Assembly (NCBI RefSeq): GCF_044762855.1
Contig: NZ_JBIWFB010000004.1
Span: forward strand, 124,001 to 188,000
Reading direction: 5' to 3'
Source: Psychrobacillus sp044762855
Lineage (GTDB): Bacteria; Bacillota; Bacilli; Bacillales_A; Planococcaceae
DNA length: 64,000 nt
This document shows, piece by piece, positions 7,922 to 16,400 of the stretch (within the stretch, counting starts at the first letter, position 1; every line of letters starts with the position of its first letter). The notes under the pieces were generated by a model. That model was not told the DNA's origin, did not search any database, and saw only the letters and a program-made list of their open reading frames with translations. Made by a program: the position numbers and the translations under genes.

Positions 7922-9112
7922 TCAATTACTCACTAACGTAGCACAAGTTTCGAGATTTAATGTTTTCAACTGCTCAACTGCATTTTTTAGTGTTTCCACG
8001 TCTTGGACAAGCGCAACCCGTATGAAGCCAGCACCTGCTGATCCAAATACTGTACCAGGTACCATAACGACGCCGGTTTGTTGGATGACTTCAAAAGCAA
8101 ATTCTTTATCATCCATATCATAAGGATATTTAGCCCATACGAACATACCGCCATTAGAAGGTGCAACAGTCCATCCTAAATCTTTTAAGCCTTGCATCAA
8201 TACTTTGTGGCGCTCTGCAAATAGTTTGCGCAGGCGATCAGTAATTTCTTCTGCATTATTCAATGCCGTAATTGCTGCTTCTTGAATAGGACCGAAAATA
8301 CCGAAGTCCAGATTAGATTTCAATTGTTTCATAATACTAATCATTTTTGCATTTCCTACGAGATATGCAATACGTGTACCAGCTAAGCTGAAACTTTTAG
8401 ATAATGAGTTAATCTCCATACCAACTTCCATTGCTCCAGGGGTAGTTAGAAAACTAGTTGGTGCATCCCCAGAAAAATAAAATTCAGAATAAGCGGCATC
8501 ATGTAAAATAATCACATTGTATTTATTGGCAAAAGCTACAACTTTTTCAAAGAAGGCTTCATCAGGCATTGCTGGAACAGGGTTTCCTGGAAGATTCAAT
8601 ATCATTAGCTTCGCTTTGTATGCGATTTCTTCTGGAATTGCATCTAAATTAGGTAAATAGCCATTCGTAGCAGATAGATTCATATAGTAAGGAACCGCAC
8701 CTGCAAGCTTAATACCAGCGTCATAGGCAACGTATCCAGGGTTCGTTGTAAGTACAATGTCTCCTTCGTTGCAAAATGCTATTGGAAGATGAACAAGACC
8801 TTCTTGGGAACCCATTGTTTGTAAAACTTCGGTTTCTGGGTTCAGTGTAACGTTTACACGTCGTTTATAATAATCCGCTACCGCTTGGTTAAAACGTTTT
8901 GTTCCACTAAGCATGTAGCCATAGGAATGTTCAGAGAAACTTTGTTCAGATAGGACTTTTCTTACTTCTTCATCTGGAGGTAAGTCCGGACTACCTAAAC
9001 TTAAATCGTACACTTCATAACCAGCTGCTTGTTTTGTTGCGGCGGCTGCTTTTAAATCACCGAAAATAGCAGGTTCAAATATGGACATTTTTCTAGATGG
9101 TTCGATATTCAA
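7922..9112 (-). CDS. PLP-dependent class I/II aminotransferase, PatA/DapL-like
   Basis: The 396-residue fold-type I aminotransferase carries the Schiff-base lysine K239 in SLSKSFSLAGTR, the PLP-ring aspartate in HDAAYSE (D205) and NLPGNP (N173, N177). The N-terminal DLSLGSPDLPPDEEV is common in the PatA/LL-diaminopimelate aminotransferase group, so it may transfer amino groups in lysine or another amino acid pathway. TTG is the likely start, with AGGAG 9 bases upstream. It is a single gene convergent with the MATE exporter. The exact substrate cannot be read from sequence. Confidence 0.82.
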   Translation of the reverse strand: MNIEPSRKMSIFEPAIFGDLKAAAATKQAAGYEVYDLSLGSPDLPPDEEVRKVLSEQSFSEHSYGYMLSGTKRFNQAVADYYKRRVNVTLNPETEVLQTMGSQEGLVHLPIAFCNEGDIVLTTNPGYVAYDAGIKLAGAVPYYMNLSATNGYLPNLDAIPEEIAYKAKLMILNLPGNPVPAMPDEAFFEKVVAFANKYNVIILHDAAYSEFYFSGDAPTSFLTTPGAMEVGMEINSLSKSFSLAGTRIAYLVGNAKMISIMKQLKSNLDFGIFGPIQEAAITALNNAEEITDRLRKLFAERHKVLMQGLKDLGWTVAPSNGGMFVWAKYPYDMDDKEFAFEVIQQTGVVMVPGTVFGSAGAGFIRVALVQDVETLKNAVEQLKTLNLETCATLVSN

Positions 9113-9272
9113 TTAAAAGCACTCCTCGCATATGTAAATAATTTTATCATTCATTGTATCACAAGTTACATCAATATTGCGAAAAAATTATATGTAAATA
9201 CTACCTATTTCGACTATTATGTGAATATAGTTTTAGTAGAAAGGCAAAGGGTAGCTCATTTATACAATTTTA

Positions 9273-9314
9273 AAAAGCTATTAGTACTCTCGATTGAGAG
9301 AACTAATAGCTTTT
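9273..9314 (-). terminator. Terminator after the GMC dehydrogenase gene
   Basis: AAAAGCTATTAGT pairs with ACTAATAGCTTTT, with a nested CTCTC/GAGAG stem. A decayed copy of this hairpin lies at 12437-12482 beside the GMC stub. Confidence 0.75.
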
Positions 9315-9354
9315 AGTTGTTGGCTAATTCTATGAAAAGATGTTTGTTAATTTA

Positions 9355-11070
9355 TTAAACTAAAGGTCCACCATTTTTTAGATATTTTTCAATACCTTCC
9401 GCAGCACGATAGGCAAGTGCTCCAACCGTTCCTGTAGGATTCATACCTGAGTTATGAGGAAATGCATTAGCACCAGGTACAAATACATTTTCACAATCCC
9501 ACATTTGAAGATAGTTATTTAATGCACTTGTTTCAGGATCGGCACCCATGATTATTCCACCTGTATTATGGGTAGTTTGATATTTGGTCGTATCCCAATC
9601 GCCTTGTTCTCCAGGTGAGTTAATAATATCGGCACCCATTTCTTCTAAAATCTTCGTAGTTATTTGACTTATAAATTTTTGTTGATTTCTTTCATTCTCT
9701 TTATAGTTAAATGTCATACGAATTAATGGATCACCGAACTGATCTTTGTATGTAGGATCTAGATCGATATAGTTTTCCTTATTTGGCATAACGGAACCTT
9801 GAGAGCCTACAGACAAGTTTCGATTCGCCCAATATATAGACTCATCTTTAAATTCTTTACCCCAGCCTGGTGTTCCTTTAGGCACAGAATTGTTCGAGAT
9901 TGGACGTTTTCCGTAATGACCAAGCGCAATATTACCACCATGAATAAAGTTCAAATCCGTGTGGTCAAAATTGTCTCCGTTAAAATCATCCAATACTCCC
10001 GCAAGTGCACCTGTACCAGCATATAAATTGAATTCTTTATCTTTAAAGAAACCAGTAGATGCAGCTGATGTCAATTGATAAGCGTAGTTCTTACCGATTA
10101 CACCGGTTCCCGTTTCTGGATCATATGGACGGCCCAGTTGTGAGTTTAATAGGATTCTAATATTGTTAAGTATATAGGCAGATACAACGACAACGTCTGC
10201 TTCTTGGATATATTCTTCCCCAGTACGTGTATCAACATATAAAACACCTGTAGCTTTTCCGTTTGTATGTAATACTTTACGAACGACACAGTGAGTTCTT
10301 ACTTCGAAATTGCCTGTTTCTTTTGCTACTGGTAGAACTGTTACTACTGGTGATGCTTTTGCACCGTACTCACAGCCAAAGCGTTCACAGAATCCACAAT
10401 ATTGACATGCTCCGCGTGAAATCCCGTCCGGATTTGTATAGCTTTCCGAAAGTGTCGCTGCCGGAGCAATGTAAGGATGGTACCCTAAGTTTTTAGAAGC
10501 TTCTCGGAACATCTTCATAGAAGGCGTTTCTTTAAGAGGCGCTGTAGGATACTTAACTTCTGGAACTTCCGGATGGGGGTTAGTTTCCCCAGAAATACCA
10601 GCCATTGCTTCAAATTTCTCGAAATATGGAACTAACTCATCGTAAGTGATTCCCCAATCTTGAAGAGGCATATCTGCTGGGATTTTGTCTTTCCCGTAAC
10701 GTTCTACAGTTTTTGTATAGATTTCAAAATCATACGGAAAAAAGCGATACGTTAAACCATTCCAGTGTTCTCCGGAACCACCAACGCCATCGCCGATTAA
10801 GAATGAACCGTGTTGACGGTAAGGTAATGCTCTTTTAGAACGGTCATGACGCACTGTTAAAGTTTCTTTTGAAAGGTCTTGCATCATTTCATTTCTTTGT
10901 TGATATCTAAGCTCATCGTGAACCATTAAATAGTCTTCTGTTTTTCTTTCTTTCCCACGTTCTAAACCTACTACTTTGTATCCTTTTCGAGTAAGTTCAG
11001 CTGCGATAATGCCACCTGTCCAGCCCACACCTGCCAAAACTATGTCTGTTTTCGGTAATTTTTTTGCCAT
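9355..11070 (-). CDS. GMC-family FAD dehydrogenase, gluconate 2-dehydrogenase large-subunit type
   Basis: It encodes 571 residues. The N-terminal FAD-binding site is GVGWTGGIIAAEL (residues about 14-26). GGSGEHWNGLTYRF follows, with a cysteine-rich segment CQYCGFCERFGC near residue 220 and the C-terminal GMC signature HNSGMNPTGTVGALAYRA. Relatives oxidise gluconate or other polyols and pass electrons to the respiratory chain. The gene lies 26 bases after the subunit 3 gene, in the usual small-large order. It has no signal peptide, so it probably leaves the cell bound to the Tat-exported partner. The substrate is uncertain. Confidence 0.83.
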   Translation of the reverse strand: MAKKLPKTDIVLAGVGWTGGIIAAELTRKGYKVVGLERGKERKTEDYLMVHDELRYQQRNEMMQDLSKETLTVRHDRSKRALPYRQHGSFLIGDGVGGSGEHWNGLTYRFFPYDFEIYTKTVERYGKDKIPADMPLQDWGITYDELVPYFEKFEAMAGISGETNPHPEVPEVKYPTAPLKETPSMKMFREASKNLGYHPYIAPAATLSESYTNPDGISRGACQYCGFCERFGCEYGAKASPVVTVLPVAKETGNFEVRTHCVVRKVLHTNGKATGVLYVDTRTGEEYIQEADVVVVSAYILNNIRILLNSQLGRPYDPETGTGVIGKNYAYQLTSAASTGFFKDKEFNLYAGTGALAGVLDDFNGDNFDHTDLNFIHGGNIALGHYGKRPISNNSVPKGTPGWGKEFKDESIYWANRNLSVGSQGSVMPNKENYIDLDPTYKDQFGDPLIRMTFNYKENERNQQKFISQITTKILEEMGADIINSPGEQGDWDTTKYQTTHNTGGIIMGADPETSALNNYLQMWDCENVFVPGANAFPHNSGMNPTGTVGALAYRAAEGIEKYLKNGGPLV

Positions 11071-11096
11071 GATTTATTTGCTTCCTTTCGAGTTGA

Positions 11097-11870
11097 TTAA
11101 TGTTTGTGTTGTGAATTTAAGCTCATTGGGTCCATTTTTACAAACTCATCTTTTTCGATAATATTCGTATAGCTCATTTGATGGCCAGGGAAGTTTTTCA
11201 TTTTCCAGCCTTCCATGTTTTTATTGCCTCCATAAAGAGGGTCAGCATAAACACCTTCAATAGTGGCACTTTTTAATAATCTGAAGAAGAAGCCAGATGT
11301 TACCGCACCATTTAAAGTTACTTCGTCAGCTTCGAAAGCAGTTAATATAGCAATCTGTTCTTCTTCCTTTAGTCCAGCGAAATTGGCATCATAGTTTTTT
11401 TGAGCTTCAGCATTTAAAGCCTCAATTCCCAAATTGAAGATTTGCTGTCTATTTAAATGTGTTTGATGACCAAACAAAGAAGTCGCTTCTGCAGGGAAGA
11501 AAGGCCCGGTCATATATTCTTTTGCATTTAGCCCCCAGTTACCAGCAAGTTGGTGATCGATGAAATAAGCAACAAGTAACTCTTTCGCCCCCGGACCTAC
11601 ATCTGTTTTCGGAAATATTTGTTCTGTTGCAGCTTCAATCGTATCGAATTGTGCTTTGTCGAAATACATAAGTGCTTGGTTAAAGTTCGCTACAGTTGCT
11701 TCAGAATGAACATGTGTTTCAGTAGTTTGAGTTGTGGAATCTTTTCCTAAAAGACTTCCAAGTGCACCACCTAAAACAACTCCACCAACTGTTAATCCAG
11801 AATTTTTGATAAACGTACGTCTAGAAGAGCGTTTATCTAAAATAGGACTCTTTTTATCTTGTTCTGACAT
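11097..11870 (-). CDS. Gluconate 2-dehydrogenase subunit 3 family protein, Tat substrate
   Basis: It encodes 257 residues. SRRTFIKNSG near residue 16 is a clear twin-arginine motif, followed by a glycine-rich hydrophobic stretch to about residue 42. This predicts folded export through the Tat pathway. The rest matches the subunit 3 family: FDTIEAATEQIFPKTDVGPGA and a C-terminal WKMKNFPGHQMSY. It is the partner and likely export escort of the GMC subunit. An AGGAGG site precedes the ATG. A tatA gene lies about 1 kb away on the other strand. Confidence 0.85.
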   Translation of the reverse strand: MSEQDKKSPILDKRSSRRTFIKNSGLTVGGVVLGGALGSLLGKDSTTQTTETHVHSEATVANFNQALMYFDKAQFDTIEAATEQIFPKTDVGPGAKELLVAYFIDHQLAGNWGLNAKEYMTGPFFPAEATSLFGHQTHLNRQQIFNLGIEALNAEAQKNYDANFAGLKEEEQIAILTAFEADEVTLNGAVTSGFFFRLLKSATIEGVYADPLYGGNKNMEGWKMKNFPGHQMSYTNIIEKDEFVKMDPMSLNSQHKH

Positions 11871-11953
11871 AATAAAACCTCCTGAGTGAAATGATAGAAT
11901 AATTAGATAGTTATATTACCTAGGTAAATATTAAAGTAGGAATGAAACAATAT

Positions 11954-12211
11954 TTAGTGAACGATTGAATGCCAGTTATACACAATTGAAAATATAGCTG
12001 TAAAGACTAATAAAGTTGCTATAAAGTATGTATATTTTTTTTCCGTCCAGCAAAGAACAATGATGGCTAGCCCAATTCCAGTCCCTAATAATGCGAACCA
12101 AGGAAATATGTTATTAGTGAAAAAAAGAAATAATGCAAAGTCAGCCACTAAAAATAACGCAAAGAGTACTTGATTTAACATTTTGAGTTCTTCTAAATTA
12201 TATTGAGTCAC
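11954..12211 (-). CDS. Small membrane protein upstream of the dehydrogenase genes
   Basis: It encodes 85 residues with three predicted membrane helices (about 12-30, 35-54 and 61-80). GTG start is supported by AAAGGAG 7 bases upstream. It is the first gene of the run leading into the Tat-exported dehydrogenase, so it may help anchor or assemble that enzyme, but this rests only on position. No family was recognised. Confidence 0.6.
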   Translation of the reverse strand: MTQYNLEELKMLNQVLFALFLVADFALFLFFTNNIFPWFALLGTGIGLAIIVLCWTEKKYTYFIATLLVFTAIFSIVYNWHSIVH

Positions 12212-12846
12212 ATCAGATCTCCTTTCTAATTCAAATAATCAACTTAATATCTTAAAAAAATATTTAAAAATAGTGATAAAAAACAACAGAACCAATTTTA
12301 CTCCTATTGTTCATAAAAAGTCCACAATTTTTTAGTATCTTTTTACTGTTTTATTTTTCTGAAAATATATCTTAAATACTTATATTTGCAACTTGTATCT
12401 AAGAATTATAATAAGTTTTAGTATTTATAATAAAATTAAAAAGCTATTCGCATCTTTAATATAAAGAAGCGAGTAGCATTTAGTTTTGGCTAATTCTATG
12501 AAAAGTTGTAATGATTAATTAAATAAGTGATCCGCTTTTTTCCGTATACTTAAGAATTTCTTTAGCAGTACCGTAAGAATAGGATTTTCATATCCTAAAC
12601 AATTTTTTAGTACAAATTAATTTTTTTCAGGACGGTAAGTTAGACTAATTAAAGGAATACACTATTAAAGTTTCTACTTGAATATAATCATTACCTAGCA
12701 ATTTTCCGCCTTTATGTATTTACAATTTGAAATGAAAGAGTATAATGTGTAATTGATACAAAACAACAATGATTTTTCGTAATAAAAACAACTATTGCTT
12801 ATATGTCGCATGATTAATTTATATAAACTTGCTAGGAGGAAATAAC
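12212..12846. other. AT-rich intergenic region with a gene relic
   Basis: No intact gene was found here. It holds the 3' stub of a second GMC gene with its decayed terminator (12437-12578), described separately. The remainder is very AT-rich, with nothing I can assign besides a ribosome binding site for tatA. Confidence 0.6.
12437..12578 (-). pseudogene. 3' stub of a second GMC dehydrogenase gene plus old terminator
   Basis: On the minus strand, 12519-12578 reads YGTAKEILKYTEKSGSLI then stop. This aligns end to end with the intact gene's C-terminus YRAAEGIEKYLKNGGPLV. Downstream, both copies share GGCTAATTCTATGAAAAG and a related hairpin (here 12437-12482). An in-frame stop lies a few codons upstream, so only the last 20 or so codons survive. 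The region thus once held two GMC genes. Confidence 0.65.
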
Positions 12847-13050
12847 ATGCCAAATATCGGGATACCAGGTTTGATCATCATTTTAATTATCGCTTTAATT
12901 GTATTTGGTCCAAAAAAATTGCCTCAATTAGGTAGAGCGGTTGGACAAACATTAAAAGAGTTCAAAAACTCAACAAAAGATATTGTAGACGATGTAACAG
13001 AAGAATTTAAATTAGATGACAAAGAAACAGAAGCTAAAAAGAAAATCTAA
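12847..13050 (+). CDS. tatA: Twin-arginine translocase pore subunit TatA
   Basis: It encodes 67 residues. One N-terminal helix (GIPGLIIILIIALIVFGPKK) ends in the FGPKKLP hinge, followed by an amphipathic helix LGRAVGQTLKEFKNS and a charged tail, the standard TatA plan. I start at ATG 12847 because TAGGAGG lies just upstream; TTG 12829 would include that site. There is no tatC next to it, so it must use a TatC encoded elsewhere. The nearby Tat substrate at 11097-11870 is the likely client. Confidence 0.92.
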   Translation: MPNIGIPGLIIILIIALIVFGPKKLPQLGRAVGQTLKEFKNSTKDIVDDVTEEFKLDDKETEAKKKI

Positions 13051-13054
13051 TATG

Positions 13055-13092
13055 AAAAGCCAACTATTATATGGGAAATAGTTGGCTTTTTT
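13055..13092 (+). terminator. Terminator of tatA
   Basis: AAGCCAACTATT pairs with AATAGTTGGCTT and is followed by a T-run. It may also serve the convergent ribokinase gene. Confidence 0.85.
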
Positions 13093-13155
13093 ATATGCAA
13101 TGATAGTGAAATAAGTAGGGAGAATCTAGCGTATTTCCATTTTGCAAGTTTATAT

Positions 13156-14052
13156 TTATACATTATTTACTTGGAAGGAAGAGGGGATCGATGGTTGTGC
13201 TCCCATTTGAGTGACAACGAATCCGGCTACTTTCGACGCGTAAAGTATACTGTCTTTTAGCGTGTTTCCGTGGCATAATCCTACTGCTAAAGCACCATTA
13301 AAAGCATCTCCCGCACCAGTTGTATCTTTTACACCTACATTGTTGGCTTGAACATGCCCATGCTCATAGTGATCCATATAATAAGCGCCTTTTGCGCCTA
13401 ATGTTACTACTACCGCTCCAACGCCTTTTTGGAGGAGGAGGGAACATGATTGAAACAGGTCCTCTTCCGTTTCTGTTTTCAAACCTGTTAGTATTGCTAA
13501 TTCTGTTTCGTTTGGTGTTAATATAGATATTTTACTCAATAATGTATCACTAATTTGATGTGCGGGGGCTGGATTTAAAATGATTTTTACATCTTTTTGT
13601 GAAGCAATAGTAGCAGCGGTTTCGACTGCAGGCATTGGAATCTCCAATTGTAGGAGAAGGACATTGCTTGATACTATTCTTTCAGTATTTTCTTCTACTT
13701 GTTTTGTTGAGACAAGAAAGTTTGCCCCTGGAAAAAGAACAATCGAGTTTTCGCCCGAATCTGCCAACTGGATAATGGCTTGCCCCGTCATTCCAACTTT
13801 TTGTACTGCGGCAGTATTTACGTTTTTGTTTTGCAAATTTTGTATTATCTGCTCTCCAAAATCATCTGCTCCCACATTACCTATGAAATGAACATTTGCA
13901 CCTAATTGACCAGCAGTTACTGCTTGGTTTGCTCCTTTACCGCCGAAAAATAGCTCGTGTTTGGTGCTATGTAACGTTTCGCCCGCTTTTACAATATGCG
14001 GAACCAAGTATACAAGGTCCATATTGGTGCTACCTACAACTGTGATGTTCAT
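13156..14052 (-). CDS. rbsK: Ribokinase, PfkB family (copy 1)
   Basis: The 298-residue protein has PfkB signatures: GGKGANQAV near residue 38, NPAPA, TPNETE, and DTTGAGDAFNGAL with the catalytic aspartate. It phosphorylates ribose to ribose 5-phosphate. It lies 56 bases downstream of a nucleoside hydrolase gene, so the ribose probably comes from nucleosides. A close paralogue is at 24218-25111 in the ECF operon; their N-terminal 30 residues are nearly identical. The RBS GGAGCGG lies before the ATG. Confidence 0.88.
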   Translation of the reverse strand: MNITVVGSTNMDLVYLVPHIVKAGETLHSTKHELFFGGKGANQAVTAGQLGANVHFIGNVGADDFGEQIIQNLQNKNVNTAAVQKVGMTGQAIIQLADSGENSIVLFPGANFLVSTKQVEENTERIVSSNVLLLQLEIPMPAVETAATIASQKDVKIILNPAPAHQISDTLLSKISILTPNETELAILTGLKTETEEDLFQSCSLLLQKGVGAVVVTLGAKGAYYMDHYEHGHVQANNVGVKDTTGAGDAFNGALAVGLCHGNTLKDSILYASKVAGFVVTQMGAQPSIPSSFQVNNV

Positions 14053-14108
14053 GTATTGTTCCGCTCCTTATAATTACATTTTACTAGAATTGGCTGTTGC
14101 TAGCCTAT

Positions 14109-15056
14109 TTAAAGACTCATTTTTTGGACTGCATCTATAAATTGTTCCACGAACTTTTCTCTATTGATTGTGTGCAATACTTTCGCATTATGTGGAAGCC
14201 CTGTTTGTTGCGCATAATCTACAACCGTAGTTCCGGCAGTGAATTTTCCTTCTAATTCTACTGCAACATAACAGTCATCGCCTTCAAACAGCTCCGGGGT
14301 TAATACATAAGACACTGCACATAAATCATGTAAATGTATTTGGTCTTCAAAGCCAGGTGCGTGAAAAGCGGTTTGCTTAGCTGAATATATGTAGAAGCGA
14401 AGCATATTGGCAACTTTAGAAGCAAAATCAGAGCCTATTGCTTCAATTTCTTTTATCTCTTCTAATGTAACGTATGCTTTATGCGTAACATCCAGCCCGC
14501 TCATGACAATGGGAACGCCTGAACGAAACACAATATCTGCTGCGTGTGGATCTACATATACATTAAATTCTGCTGTAGGAGACATATTTCCTCCAACTGC
14601 AGCTCCGCCCATATAAGAGATATATTTAATTTTTGATTTTACTTCTGGATGCGCAAGTAGAAGAGCCCCGACGTTTGTAAGGGGACCAGTCGCGATAAGT
14701 ATTATTTGTTCATCACTAGATAACAGAATTTCTTTCATCGCTTCAATTGCTGGACGATTACTTACTTGAATAGTTGGTTCTGGAAACTCTACATTGCCAA
14801 GTCCATTCTCACCGTGTACGTCATCAGCAGTTTCAAGTTTTCGGAAAAACGGTTGATCTAGGCCTCTGGCAATTTCTATATTTTTTTTCATATAACTCGT
14901 AAATGTGCGTGCATTGTGGACGGTTATTTCTTGCGTTTGGTTACCTGCTTCAGTGGTGATTAGTTTGATATCTAGTTCCGGATGTGCAAAAGCAAGTGTT
15001 AACGCCATTACATCATCTATTCCTGGATCACAATCAATAATTACCGGTACTGTCAT
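14109..15056 (-). CDS. Nucleoside hydrolase (IUNH family, copy 1)
   Basis: It encodes 315 residues. The calcium-binding motif IIDCDPGIDDVMAL at the N-terminus and LHDLCAVSYVL with the active-site histidine are intact. Such enzymes hydrolyse ribonucleosides to a base and ribose. GAGGTG precedes the ATG. It is paired with ribokinase immediately downstream and is a close paralogue of the hydrolase at 28233-29189. Base preference cannot be told from sequence, so I give no rih letter. Confidence 0.88.
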   Translation of the reverse strand: MTVPVIIDCDPGIDDVMALTLAFAHPELDIKLITTEAGNQTQEITVHNARTFTSYMKKNIEIARGLDQPFFRKLETADDVHGENGLGNVEFPEPTIQVSNRPAIEAMKEILLSSDEQIILIATGPLTNVGALLLAHPEVKSKIKYISYMGGAAVGGNMSPTAEFNVYVDPHAADIVFRSGVPIVMSGLDVTHKAYVTLEEIKEIEAIGSDFASKVANMLRFYIYSAKQTAFHAPGFEDQIHLHDLCAVSYVLTPELFEGDDCYVAVELEGKFTAGTTVVDYAQQTGLPHNAKVLHTINREKFVEQFIDAVQKMSL

Positions 15057-15144
15057 TTATATACACCTCTTAATTTTCTGATGCTCTGATCATGCCTGCG
15101 ATTTGAGAAAAACCTAAGTCAGACAAGCGCTTTCCTAAAGATTT

Positions 15145-15173
15145 AGAGTATTGCAGGTGATTCCGTTTGTCAA
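15145..15173 (-). promoter_or_regulatory. Promoter of nucleoside hydrolase-ribokinase pair, with CG-centred palindrome downstream
   Basis: On the minus strand TTGACA (15168-15173), 17 bases and TACTCT (15145-15150) form a good sigma-A promoter. The spacer resembles that of the LacI operon promoter at 30272-30300. AAGCGCTT at 15125-15132, near the expected +1, is a possible LacI/CcpA-type operator. Confidence 0.55.
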
Positions 15174-15286
15174 TTTATTTTCGAGTATTTTGCCTACATA
15201 ATTGAAAACAGACCAATCAATGATGATTTTTTCTGTTTTTTTATCATGTCTTAGGTTATGGCTGATTAGTCTTACTAGTAGGATTG

Positions 15287-15425
15287 TTATGCTTTACGCC
15301 GTTTAAATAGGCTATCTCCAAAGATGGACAATAGTAACAAAACTACGCTTACTGCTTTGGAGTATATAGTTGGTTGGATACTTTTATTAATCAAAAAAGA
15401 GGATGGAAGCGATGTTAGTCACTCC
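15287..15425 (-). pseudogene. Possible 3' remnant of a membrane-protein gene
   Basis: The minus-strand frame ending at 15287-15289 has one good transmembrane helix followed by a basic tail (SVVLLLLSIFGDSLFKRRKA). It looks like the C-terminus of a permease. No start, upstream helices or ribosome binding site remain. It could be chance. The rest of 15174-15635 holds only a weak hairpin (15400-15431) and upstream sequence for the next gene. Confidence 0.25.
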
Positions 15426-15635
15426 CATCCTTTTAAATTTTTCAATTAAATATAATCACGAGAAATTTAAAATAACTAGAAATACTATGCCAAAAGCTGA
15501 ATTCTGTACTACTAATAAAATTTACAAAATATTTACTTGACGCATTGCTGACATATTCCTTAGTTAAAGTATGTTTATCAGCAAGTTAGTTGATCTTTTC
15601 CAAAGCGTTGCAAATCTAAAAAAAGGAGTGTATTC

Positions 15636-16337
15636 ATGCCTATTCATACATCATTTAATCCCAATGGTAGACAAGAACTGAAATACGGTATCACATATAT
15701 AGATTATATGTTATTAAAAAATAGACTGAAATATGTGATGAGTTTAGATACCCATTCTGGTCCAACCGGGAAATATTTAATTCGTTCGTGTTACTTTGAT
15801 AACTTTGAAAACAAAGTAATGAACGAAAAAAAGGAAGGCTATTTAAGTAGAGATAAATACCGTGTTCGTATTTATGGAAAAAGTGATGGGATTATTAATC
15901 TTGAACGGAAAAGTAAGCGTAATAATCTAACTTTTAAATCTAAGTGTATTATGACGAAGTCAGAATTTGAAAAAATTCGTATCGGTGATATTCAGTGGAT
16001 GGAAAAAGATGACCGCTCGTTAATTTGTGACTTGTACTCAGAAATGACAGGAAACTTAATTAAACCAATGGCAGTAGTAGATTACGAAAGAGAGGCTTAC
16101 GTTTATTTATATGGGAATGTAAGAGTGACGTTTGATAGTAAAGTGCAAACAAGCATACGCAACACAGATATGTTCAATAAGCATTTACCGATGGTAGATG
16201 TGCTTGATCCGACAGAGGTCATTTTAGAGGTAAAGTTTGACGAGTATTTACCAGATGTTGTGAAAATGATGCTTCAAGGTATTAATACCAAACATGAGGC
16301 TTATTCCAAATATCAGTTAAGCCGCATGTATATATAA
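15636..16337 (+). CDS. VTC-domain protein (polyphosphate polymerase-like)
   Basis: The 233-residue protein matches the VTC domain: QELKYGITYIDYMLLKNRL at the N-terminus, a basic RDKYRVRIYGKSDG and LERKSKR region, and the closing EVKFDEYLPDVV. Eukaryotic VTC domains make polyphosphate in a triphosphate-tunnel fold; bacterial versions usually sit beside DUF4956 and secreted proteins, and their reaction is not settled. AAAAAGGAGTG precedes the ATG. It is the first gene of a three-gene run. Confidence 0.8.
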   Translation: MPIHTSFNPNGRQELKYGITYIDYMLLKNRLKYVMSLDTHSGPTGKYLIRSCYFDNFENKVMNEKKEGYLSRDKYRVRIYGKSDGIINLERKSKRNNLTFKSKCIMTKSEFEKIRIGDIQWMEKDDRSLICDLYSEMTGNLIKPMAVVDYEREAYVYLYGNVRVTFDSKVQTSIRNTDMFNKHLPMVDVLDPTEVILEVKFDEYLPDVVKMMLQGINTKHEAYSKYQLSRMYI

Positions 16338-16353
16338 AGTGAAAATTCAACTG

Positions 16354-16376
16354 ATTGGGGATTCTTTATCCCCAGC
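16354..16376 (+). other. Hairpin between VTC and DUF4956 genes
   Basis: TGGGGA (16356-16361) pairs with TCCCCA (16369-16374), extended by CTG/CAG. No T-run follows, so it is more likely an RNA-stability element than a terminator. Confidence 0.45.
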
Positions 16377-16400
16377 TAGATAAAATTAGGAGGAAATAAA

